Part shown: positions 1 to 4,949 of the stretch, piece after piece
Position numbering within the stretch: the stretch's first letter is position 1
Layout of the letters: every line of letters starts with the position of its first letter
Assembly: GCA_002491245.1 (NCBI GenBank)
Contig: DKVO01000003.1
Location: forward strand, 1 to 6,127
DNA: 6,127 nt
DNA from: Porphyromonadaceae bacterium UBA7176
GTDB lineage: Bacteria; Bacteroidota; Bacteroidia; Bacteroidales; Muribaculaceae
Direction: 5' to 3'
The notes under the pieces: model-generated
What the model was told of the DNA's origin: nothing
Databases searched by the model: none
The model's input: only the letters and a program-made list of their open reading frames with translations
Position numbers and translations under genes: made by a program

Positions 1-3
1 TAG

Positions 4-11
4 TAATTTTG
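4..11 (+). promoter_or_regulatory. Possible Bacteroidales -7 promoter element
   Basis: The sequence TAATTTTG, followed by CA, matches the Bacteroidales primary-sigma -7 consensus TAnnTTTG exactly. The partner -33 element (TTTG) would lie left of the window, so only half of the promoter can be judged. If it is real, transcription would begin near position 18 and give the first gene a leader of roughly 195 nt. The placement upstream of the first gene of an apparent co-directional cluster fits, but an 8-base match in AT-rich sequence is weak evidence alone. Confidence 0.4.
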
Positions 12-40
12 CAATCCTGTTAGATGCATAAGTGTCTATC

Positions 41-61
41 CGGCGACTGAAGAAGAGTCGG
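41..61 (+). other. Small hairpin in the leader of the first gene
   Basis: CGACT (44-48) and AGTCG (56-60) can pair around the 7-nt loop GAAGAAG. C41 can add a pair with G61 if G42-G43 bulge out. The five stem bases on each arm are the same as in the 41-bp repeat family found further down. The rest of the 1-213 leader shows no other strong stem, no convincing second promoter and no recognisable riboswitch. With a short stem this could be chance. Confidence 0.35.
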
Positions 62-213
62 TATCGAGAATAAAGACCAAAGGCAAGTACGCAGCGTAAA
101 CTTTTTTCGACATAAATCTTGGGGCCATAAACGGAGACGAGACTATGCTTGCGCGCTTAACTATAGAAGACCATTATTATTCAAACCATATCATTTTCCC
201 AGCAACGAACGGC

Positions 214-795
214 ATGAAAGTGAAACTAATGATACTGTTGCTTGCACTGGCAGGCGTGTTTACGGCGGCAAATGCCCAGAAAGCAGCAGTCAAAACCAAT
301 CTCCTCTACGACGCCACCGCAACTCTTAACGGCGGCGTGGAAGTAAAGTTTGCCCCCAAGTGGACGGGCGACCTCAGTGCCAACCTTAATGCCTGGACAA
401 TCAAGGATCATCGATGGAAACACTGGCTTGTGCAGCCCGAGGCCCGTTATTGGTTCTGCGAGGCTTTCTCGGGTCATTTTGTGGGCGGACATCTTCTTGG
501 CGGCCAATATAACTACGGCAACCTGGATATGCCGTTCAAGTTCCTTGGTACTGACTTCCGCAAACTCAAGGACTACCGTTTCCAGGGCTGGATGGTCGGC
601 GCCGGCATCGCCTACGGTTATTCGTGGATCCTCGACCGTCATTGGAACATCGAGGCAGAGATCGGTTTTGGATGGGTCTATACCCGTTACGACAAATACG
701 AATGCGCCGACTGCGGCCAGAAGGTCGACTCGAATCATCCCCACAATTATGTAGGCCCGACCAAAGCGGCCATTAACCTTGTATACACATTCTGA
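214..795 (+). CDS. DUF3575 family outer-membrane beta-barrel protein
   Basis: Recognised from family-typical stretches: KTNLLYD at residues 27-33, a following W..DLSAN.N.W region, KHWLVQPEARYW, then GHFVGGH..GGQYN, and a C-terminal CADCG motif (Cys164, Cys167) ahead of GPTKAAINLVYTF. The in-frame ORF opens at 145, but I place the start at the ATG at 214. That start gives a standard signal peptide (MKVK, then a hydrophobic stretch, cleavage after Ala21 in AANA|Q), whereas the longer version buries it behind 23 polar residues. The protein is 193 aa, normal for the family. Alternating beta-strand patterns and a terminal Phe (VYTF) suggest a small outer-membrane barrel. DUF3575 genes are known companions of Bacteroidales fimbrillin loci, but their biochemical role is not established. 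The next gene starts 2 bases after the stop, so co-transcription and translational coupling are likely. Confidence 0.85.
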   Translation: MKVKLMILLLALAGVFTAANAQKAAVKTNLLYDATATLNGGVEVKFAPKWTGDLSANLNAWTIKDHRWKHWLVQPEARYWFCEAFSGHFVGGHLLGGQYNYGNLDMPFKFLGTDFRKLKDYRFQGWMVGAGIAYGYSWILDRHWNIEAEIGFGWVYTRYDKYECADCGQKVDSNHPHNYVGPTKAAINLVYTF

Positions 796-797
796 AG

Positions 798-2273
798 ATG
801 AAAACGAACGCCAATACCAAGCCTGTGCGCAGTCTTCTGCCGGCTTTTATCATTTCGATGGCAGCCCTGGCTCCGGCTACTGTTTTCGCCGGTCAGGATG
901 CGCTTCTGAAGGTCAACGACATCAAAGTGAACCGCAACGGCGGCGAGCTTACCGTAGCCTTGGACATCAATCCCCGTTCGGTCAATCCGGGCCGAGACAA
1001 AGAGGTGACATTCACTCCTGTGGTTCGCTCGGCTGACGGCCGCGACAGTCTCGAGCTTCCCTCGGTGAAGATTGCCGGCCGCAACCGCTACTACACCCAT
1101 CTCCGCAACAAGGACCTCATGCCGGGCAATAAGGTATACTTCGCCGGTGACAAGGAGGACATCGCCTACCGTGCCGAGGTGCCTTTCGAGCCGTGGATGA
1201 ATAAGTGCCAGATCGATATGCGCCAGGATCTCGCCAACTGCTGCGAGAGTCCGGAGGTAGGCCCGGAGACACCGTTGGCGCGCCTGGACTATACCCGACC
1301 TGATTATGTGCCGGAGTTCAATTTCGTGGAGCTGACTGGCGACAGTGCCATCGAGCTCAGCGCCGAGGGTCGCGCTTATGTCGACTTTATTGTCAACCGC
1401 ACCGAGATACGTCCTACCTACCGCCGCAACAAGGTGGAGATAGCCAAAATTATCGAGTCGATAGATAAGGTGAAGAACGACCCTGACGCCACGATAACGC
1501 GCATCACCATCAAGGGTTATGCGTCGCCCGAGGGTCCGTACGACAACAATATCCGCCTTGCTATGGGCCGTACGGCATCGCTGAAGGAGTATGTGCGCGA
1601 GCACTACAACTTCAATCCCGAGATAATGAGTACCGACTATGAGCCGGAAGATTGGGAGGGACTTCGCGAATGGGTAGAGAAATGCACCTTGCCGCACCGC
1701 GAGGGCATCCTCAAAATCATCGACTCTTCCATGCAGCCCGACCCGAAGAACTCGGCTATACAGCAGACTTACCCAGAGGAGTACAAGTTGATGCTCGACA
1801 GTGTGTATCCCGGCTTGCGTCACTCAGACTATACGGTGAAATACCGCATCAAGGCTTACGCTACTGTGGAAGAGCTTCTTGAGGTGTTCAAATCGACGCC
1901 GGAGCGTATGCGTCCTGTCGATTTCCAGCGTATCGCGGCACTCTATCAGCCGGGCAGCGAGAAATATAACGAGATAATGATGAAGGCTGTAGAGATTCAT
2001 CCTTACGACTCGAAGAGCAATCTCAACGCTGCGACGATAGCTCTCCGCGGCGGCGACCTCGCCAAAGCCGGGGAATATCTCGACCGTGCCGGCGACTCGC
2101 CCGAGGCAATGTACACCCGAGGTGTGCTTGCCGGAATGAGCGGCGACCTTGACCGCGCCACCCAATATTTCGAGAAGGCGGCATCGGCCGGTCTGGCTGT
2201 AGCTGCTGATGAGGCTGCCAAGATTGATGCTATCGTCAATCGCGAGACGATTGAGTATCTGGTCAAGCGTTGA
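798..2273 (+). CDS. DUF3868 / OmpA-like domain protein with TPR-like C-terminus
   Basis: A 491-aa secreted protein. The signal peptide covers residues 1-31 (LLPAFIISMAALAPATVFA|GQ). Residues about 33-130 are beta-rich and match my recollection of DUF3868, including a cysteine-bearing NKCQ...NCCES stretch at 135-151. Residues about 185-350 form an OmpA-like alpha/beta region whose core reads GYASPEG (240-246) followed by NNIRLAMGRTASLKEYV (250-266). Residues about 370-480 are helical with TPR-like spacing (SNLNAATIALRGGDLAKAGEYL; AMYTRGVLAGMSGDLDRATQYFEKA). The OmpA-like core aligns without gaps to the E. coli OmpA peptidoglycan-binding motif, but the Asp position is Ser243 while the Arg is retained (Arg258). 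It starts 2 bases after the DUF3575 stop, without a Shine-Dalgarno, as is usual in this phylum. The pair likely acts in the periplasm or outer membrane to support or tether fimbriae. That role is inferred from context, not demonstrated. Confidence 0.82.
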   Translation: MKTNANTKPVRSLLPAFIISMAALAPATVFAGQDALLKVNDIKVNRNGGELTVALDINPRSVNPGRDKEVTFTPVVRSADGRDSLELPSVKIAGRNRYYTHLRNKDLMPGNKVYFAGDKEDIAYRAEVPFEPWMNKCQIDMRQDLANCCESPEVGPETPLARLDYTRPDYVPEFNFVELTGDSAIELSAEGRAYVDFIVNRTEIRPTYRRNKVEIAKIIESIDKVKNDPDATITRITIKGYASPEGPYDNNIRLAMGRTASLKEYVREHYNFNPEIMSTDYEPEDWEGLREWVEKCTLPHREGILKIIDSSMQPDPKNSAIQQTYPEEYKLMLDSVYPGLRHSDYTVKYRIKAYATVEELLEVFKSTPERMRPVDFQRIAALYQPGSEKYNEIMMKAVEIHPYDSKSNLNAATIALRGGDLAKAGEYLDRAGDSPEAMYTRGVLAGMSGDLDRATQYFEKAASAGLAVAADEAAKIDAIVNRETIEYLVKR

Positions 2274-2288
2274 GTCGGTACGATGGGT
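2272..2288 (+). repeat. Possible degenerate remnant of the 41-bp repeat over the stop codon
   Basis: The TGA stop at 2271-2273 is embedded in TGAGTCG. GAGTCG (2272-2277) is the right stem arm of the 41-bp repeat, and it is followed by GTACGATGGGT and then GGCACG, resembling the repeat's ACGATGCTTGACCTGGCACG with about 11 bases missing. It can also pair with CGACTC at 2293-2298 in competition with the hairpin inside the first full copy. The match is short, so this may be coincidence. Confidence 0.3.
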
Positions 2289-2473
2289 GGCACGACTCGG
2301 AGAGTCGCGCTCCTAACGATGCTTGACCTGGCACGACTCGGAGAGTCGCGCTCCTGACGATACTTGACCTGGCACGACACGGAGTGTCGCGCTCCTGACG
2401 ATACTTGACTTGGCACGACTCGGAGAGTCGCGCTCCTAACGATACTTGACCTGGCACGACTCGGAGAGTCGCG
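2289..2473 (+). repeat. Array of five 41-bp direct repeats, each with a hairpin
   Basis: Copies begin at 2289, 2330, 2371, 2412 and 2453, giving an exact 41-bp period. The last is truncated at 2473, right before the AT-rich fimbrillin leader. Each copy has the stem CGACTC, loop GGA and stem GAGTCG, extended by a GC/GC pair across one A-C mismatch, then CTCCT and a single-stranded spacer ending CTTGAC. The third copy (2371) has CGACAC and GTGTCG: one change in each arm, so pairing is kept. Differences between copies elsewhere are few (A/G after CTCCT, G/A in CGATGC/CGATAC, C/T near the end). The period is not a multiple of 3, so it does not encode a repeated peptide in one frame. Possible roles are a REP-like element, a transcript-stability structure or a protein-binding array. 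No transposase is present to explain its spread. Confidence 0.9.
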
Positions 2474-2522
2474 TAACTATAGAATAGAACAACTTAATAA
2501 TAACCAATAATAAACCAACAAG
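2474..2522 (+). promoter_or_regulatory. AT-rich, SD-less 5' leader of the fimbrillin gene
   Basis: The 49 bases between the repeat array and the start codon are strongly A/T-rich (TAACTATAGAAT..., AATAATAACCAATAATAAACC) and contain no Shine-Dalgarno sequence. A-rich, unstructured leaders are typical of well-expressed Bacteroidales genes. I find no TAnnTTTG element here or in the array, so the promoter is not identified. Expression may come from the upstream genes through the repeats, or from a promoter that departs from consensus. Confidence 0.45.
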
Positions 2523-4454
2523 ATGAACAAAATGAACAAATTGTTCGCAGGTTTCGCTGCAGTGGCTATGTTGGCATCGTGCTCCAACGATGAGCCGACA
2601 GTAGGTCCCGGTAATGACGGCCCGATCGCCGACGGTGAAGTGGCCTACATGACCATCACTATCGCAGCCCCCGAAACCGGCGCACCGTCGTCGAAATCGA
2701 GCGACTTCGGCGACTATGTAGAGAGCGACGCAACAGAAAAAGAACACGCTGTTAGCTCAGTGGACTTCCTTTTCTTCCAGGCCGACGGAGCTTTCGCCTT
2801 CGAAATCAAGGCCGACAACACTACTTTCGTTCCTGCTGACGGCAACGGCACAAACTCCGGCAACGGTAATGTAGAGTACATCGGTGAGAAGAATGTGCTT
2901 ATCCTCAACGGTGTTCGCAAGAACAACTATCCTGAGTATGTGATGACTATCCTCAACCGTCCTGCCGACTTCGAGGCCGGTCAGACCATCACAGAGACTG
3001 CCGAGAAGCTTACTGCCTTTGCAAGCAACTTCCCCGAGAACGATGCTGCTCCTTTCGTGATGACGACTTCGTCGTTCGTAGGAGAGAAGAAAGGTGAGAA
3101 CGGTGGTGACCGTCACGATGCCCAGTACATGGTGACCAAACTCAATACTACCGACTTCAAGACAACTCAGGCTGACGCTCAGAAGAATACCGAGCCCGTT
3201 GAAATCTACGTGGAGCGTCTCGCAGCTAAGGTTGAGGTAGGTCTCGGTGGCGCAAACGAGACAATTGACGGTAAAGTTTACTACAAGCTTGCCCAGACTC
3301 TCGCCGGTGGTAACGACAATACCGAGAACGGTGACAATATTTCGGACGTTGACCTGTATGTGAATGTAGAGGGCTGGCGCCTCAATGCTACCGCTACCAA
3401 GAGCTACATGAGCAAGGTGCTCAACACCGCATGGACCGATGACAACCTTTTCGAAGGTTGGAACAATGAAAACGATTGGCGTTCGTTCTGGGGTAAGGCG
3501 TGGACTTACGGTTCTATTCCCACCGGCAAGCTTGCCTACACCACTCCCAAGGAGATTGCAACCAATGGCAATGGCTTCACATTCGAGAATGAGAAGGTAC
3601 AGTACTGCTACGAGAATACCAACGAGCCGGAGTATATCTTCTCTGAGGTAGATGGTGGCAGCTTTACACAGGGCACCATGAAGGTGGGTGTAGAGAGCTC
3701 GCGTGTAACACATGTAGTGCTCCACACTAAGATTTATCAGAAAGATGATGCCGGCAATATGGTAGCTCCGTCGTTGGTACAGTACCGCGGTGTACTTTTC
3801 ACCGAGGCATCGTACAAGGCTCTTCTTCTCAACAGCCTCAAGGCTGACGGCAAACTCAACTTCTGGCGTTATGTAGGATCGACCACCGACCCGAGCACCG
3901 ACGTGACCACCACAAGCTGGAAGTCTATCACAGATGCAGACTTCGAGATGGCTGCAGACAAGAGCGAAGGCCACAAGCTCGGCCAGATCAAAATCGTTGC
4001 CAAGGCACTTGCTGAAGGTGACAAGATCTACGAGCGTGTAGAGGTTCCTGCAAGCGGTACAGTAGGTGAAGATGACTATGTAGCCGCTCATGTAGAGTAC
4101 CGCGACATTACCGATACTTTCGTAGAGACTATCAACGCTCTTCTCGCAGCTGTTGAAGCTGAGAACCCTGCCGTTGGTTCGGATACAGCCGATGCTTTCT
4201 ACTATATTCCTGTAGAGCACTTCGCACCTAAGGGTACGACTGTTGCAGCCGAGGGTTACTACGGTGTTGTCCGCAACCACTGGTACAAGATGACTATCAA
4301 CAGCTTCAAGAAGGTAGGTCACCTTGTGTTCGAGCCTGAAGAAGATGAGACTCCTGTTATCCCCGAAGGTCCGGAAGATCCTCTGTACTATGTAGGTGCT
4401 AAGATCAACATCCTTTCGTGGAAGGTTGTAAACCAAACAGTAGAAGATTTATAA
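2523..4454 (+). CDS. mfa1: Mfa1 family fimbrillin (major fimbrial subunit)
   Basis: A 643-aa structural subunit of a type V pilus. The N-terminus MNKMNKLFAGFAAVAMLASC carries a lipobox (LASC, lipidated Cys20), so it is exported as a lipoprotein to the outer membrane. Family-typical parts are the first strand AYMTITIAAP (41-50), SSVDFLFFQADG (78-89), IYVERLAAKVEVG (228-240) and the C-terminal block YYGVVRNHWYKMTINSFKKVGH (579-600) through YYVGAKINILSWKVVNQTVEDL (622-643), a near-diagnostic ending for Mfa1-like proteins. Known subunits are trimmed by a trypsin-like protease after the first strand and polymerise by strand exchange. Here residues 21-131 hold no Arg, and Lys58 sits about where Arg is expected. 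Asn/Gly-rich insertions (108-116, 262-275) look like surface loops. The only other Cys is 362. ATG at 2523 and the in-frame ATG at 2532 both leave a working signal; I use the first. It is flanked by copies of the 41-bp repeat and ends in its own terminator, consistent with expression above its neighbours. Confidence 0.93.
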   Translation: MNKMNKLFAGFAAVAMLASCSNDEPTVGPGNDGPIADGEVAYMTITIAAPETGAPSSKSSDFGDYVESDATEKEHAVSSVDFLFFQADGAFAFEIKADNTTFVPADGNGTNSGNGNVEYIGEKNVLILNGVRKNNYPEYVMTILNRPADFEAGQTITETAEKLTAFASNFPENDAAPFVMTTSSFVGEKKGENGGDRHDAQYMVTKLNTTDFKTTQADAQKNTEPVEIYVERLAAKVEVGLGGANETIDGKVYYKLAQTLAGGNDNTENGDNISDVDLYVNVEGWRLNATATKSYMSKVLNTAWTDDNLFEGWNNENDWRSFWGKAWTYGSIPTGKLAYTTPKEIATNGNGFTFENEKVQYCYENTNEPEYIFSEVDGGSFTQGTMKVGVESSRVTHVVLHTKIYQKDDAGNMVAPSLVQYRGVLFTEASYKALLLNSLKADGKLNFWRYVGSTTDPSTDVTTTSWKSITDADFEMAADKSEGHKLGQIKIVAKALAEGDKIYERVEVPASGTVGEDDYVAAHVEYRDITDTFVETINALLAAVEAENPAVGSDTADAFYYIPVEHFAPKGTTVAAEGYYGVVRNHWYKMTINSFKKVGHLVFEPEEDETPVIPEGPEDPLYYVGAKINILSWKVVNQTVEDL

Positions 4455-4463
4455 TCTGAATTG

Positions 4464-4510
4464 ATCTTTAAGGCCCTTCGGGGGGCCGAAGGGCCTTAAA
4501 GATACTTTTT
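4464..4510 (+). terminator. Strong Rho-independent terminator after fimbrillin gene
   Basis: A perfect 18-bp stem (arms 4464-4481 and 4486-4503, AUCUUUAAGGCCCUUCGG and its complement) closes over a GGGG loop, followed by AC and five T (4506-4510). It begins 10 bases after the fimbrillin stop. Read on the other strand it lacks an adjacent long T run, so it serves mainly the fimbrillin transcript. It separates the major subunit from the anchor gene and may set their ratio by partial read-through. Confidence 0.93.
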
Positions 4511-4516
4511 ATATTT

Positions 4517-4541
4517 GGTACGACCGGAGAGTCGCGCTCCT
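4517..4541 (+). repeat. Diverged copy of the 41-bp repeat family
   Basis: GGTACGACCGGAGAGTCG then CGCTCCT matches the first 26 bases of the repeat unit, with C to T in GGCACG and one T lost from the left stem arm. The stem shortens to CGAC (4521-4524) with GTCG (4531-4534). After the CTCCT block the sequence no longer resembles the unit's spacer. Confidence 0.8.
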
Positions 4542-4543
4542 AT

Positions 4544-4559
4544 CCCCGAGGATGTGGGG
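4544..4559 (+). other. Short CCCC/GGGG hairpin
   Basis: CCCC (4544-4547) can pair with GGGG (4556-4559) over an 8-nt loop. The stem is minimal and is noted mainly because it belongs to the continuous run of palindromes in this gap. Confidence 0.35.
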
Positions 4560-4560
4560 T

Positions 4561-4579
4561 GAAAATGCGGAGCATTTTC
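4561..4579 (+). other. Perfect 8-bp hairpin with GGA triloop
   Basis: GAAAATGC (4561-4568), loop GGA, GCATTTTC (4572-4579). The loop is the same GGA as in the 41-bp repeat, on an unrelated stem. A few T residues follow only within the stem arm, so it is not a convincing terminator. Confidence 0.75.
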
Positions 4580-4589
4580 TTCCTATAAT

Positions 4590-4625
4590 GGTTTTGGCTA
4601 TCTCATAAGGCGTATCTCCGAAACC
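4590..4625 (+). other. 8-bp inverted repeat with long loop
   Basis: GGTTTTGG (4590-4597) pairs with CCGAAACC (4618-4625), with one G-T wobble, over a 20-nt loop. Its last base is shared with the next hairpin, so the two abut or compete. Confidence 0.5.
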
Positions 4626-4644
4626 ACCGGGCTGAAGCCCGGTG
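4625..4644 (+). other. GC-rich 9-bp hairpin
   Basis: CACCGGGCT (4625-4633) and AGCCCGGTG (4636-4644) are perfect complements. With the inner T-A pair open, the structure is an 8-bp GC-rich stem with a TGAA tetraloop. No T tract follows (TTATCC), so it is a stable hairpin but not a standard terminator. It may instead be a REP-type element. Confidence 0.75.
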
Positions 4645-4657
4645 TTATCCATAAGAC

Positions 4658-4672
4658 GTTGCCTCCGGCAAC
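4658..4672 (+). other. 6-bp hairpin with TCC triloop
   Basis: GTTGCC (4658-4663), loop TCC, GGCAAC (4667-4672). On the opposite strand the loop reads GGA, the same as in the 41-bp repeat and the 4561-4579 hairpin. Confidence 0.7.
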
Positions 4673-4691
4673 TTCGCGATGCTGTGGAAAG

Positions 4692-4709
4692 GCACGCGCT
4701 TCGCGGTGC
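4692..4709 (+). other. Bulged hairpin with TTC triloop
   Basis: GCAC (4692-4695) pairs with GTGC (4706-4709) and CGC (4697-4699) with GCG (4703-4705), with G4696 bulged and loop TTC. Confidence 0.55.
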
Positions 4710-4730
4710 AGCCTCATTTCCCCGGACAGG

Positions 4731-4759
4731 CCGCCCATGTCGCTGCGCTCCATAGGCGG
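4731..4759 (+). other. Inverted repeat CCGCC/GGCGG
   Basis: CCGCC (4731-4735) pairs with GGCGG (4755-4759) and ATG (4737-4739) with CAT (4751-4753) across one C-A mismatch, over an 11-nt loop that includes CGCTGCGCTC. Confidence 0.55.
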
Positions 4760-4772
4760 TTAACCGAGAAGT

Positions 4773-4787
4773 CTCCGCTTCGCGGAG
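4773..4787 (+). other. 6-bp hairpin with TTC triloop
   Basis: CTCCGC (4773-4778), loop TTC, GCGGAG (4782-4787). It is the last of the heterogeneous hairpins before two more copies of the 41-bp repeat family. Confidence 0.7.
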
Positions 4788-4814
4788 GTTTGCGGCAACT
4801 TTGATACTGTTCTT

Positions 4815-4880
4815 GGCACGACTCGGAGAGTCGCGCTCCTAACGATGCTTGATTTGGCACGACCGGAGGGTCGGGCTCCT
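4815..4880 (+). repeat. Two further copies of the 41-bp repeat family
   Basis: The copy at 4815-4855 is almost identical to the first unit of the 2289-2473 array and differs only near its end (GATTT for GACCT). The copy at 4856 begins exactly 41 bases later but is diverged: one T of the left arm is lost and the right arm reads GGTCG, giving stem CGACC/GGTCG over loop GGAG. So the hairpin is kept despite changes. It fades after CTCCT at 4880. The 41-bp spacing shows these are an array remnant, not independent insertions. Confidence 0.88.
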
Positions 4881-4949
4881 ATTGCTTCTATTGAAGCTCT
4901 TCTCTACTTATTTATAATCTCCTCAACCAATCATTTACTATAAATTATA
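4881..4949 (+). promoter_or_regulatory. AT-rich leader of the anchor gene
   Basis: The last 45 bases before the start codon are AT-rich (CTTATTTATAATC..., TTACTATAAATTATA) with no Shine-Dalgarno. No TAnnTTTG is present. The nearest TTTG pair (4789-4792 and 4800-4803) is too closely spaced to be a -33/-7 set. The promoter of the anchor gene, if separate from the fimbrillin promoter, is not identified. Confidence 0.35.

Noticed and set aside
145..213. Upstream in-frame start for the DUF3575 gene.
   Set aside because: It would add 23 residues ahead of a good signal peptide. The ATG at 214 gives the normal family length and export signal.
747..1823. A 358-codon open frame on the minus strand across the DUF3868/OmpA-like gene.
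   Set aside because: Shadow of the real coding strand. No signal, domain or plausible start context.
2263..2457. Minus-strand frame with a repeated peptide (RLSESC..., SSIVRSATLR) over the 41-bp repeats.
   Set aside because: The peptide repetition only reflects the DNA repeat. A 41-bp period shifts frame with every copy, so no repeat protein is encoded.
2289..2473. CRISPR array.
   Set aside because: The whole 41-bp unit is repeated, with no unique spacers between copies and no cas genes nearby.
2446..2483. TTGACC in the repeats with TATAGA downstream, as a sigma-70-type promoter.
   Set aside because: The gap of about 26 bases is too long, TTGACC is simply part of every repeat unit, and Bacteroidales promoters use a different consensus.
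2757..4436. A 559-codon open frame on the minus strand across the fimbrillin gene.
   Set aside because: It lies fully antisense to a confidently identified fimbrillin, shows no recognisable domain, and is explained by codon bias of the real gene.
4789..4803. TTTG ... CAACTTTG as a Bacteroidales -33/-7 promoter for the anchor gene.
   Set aside because: The two elements are only 11 bases apart start to start, far too close, and the -7 has a mismatch in the TA.
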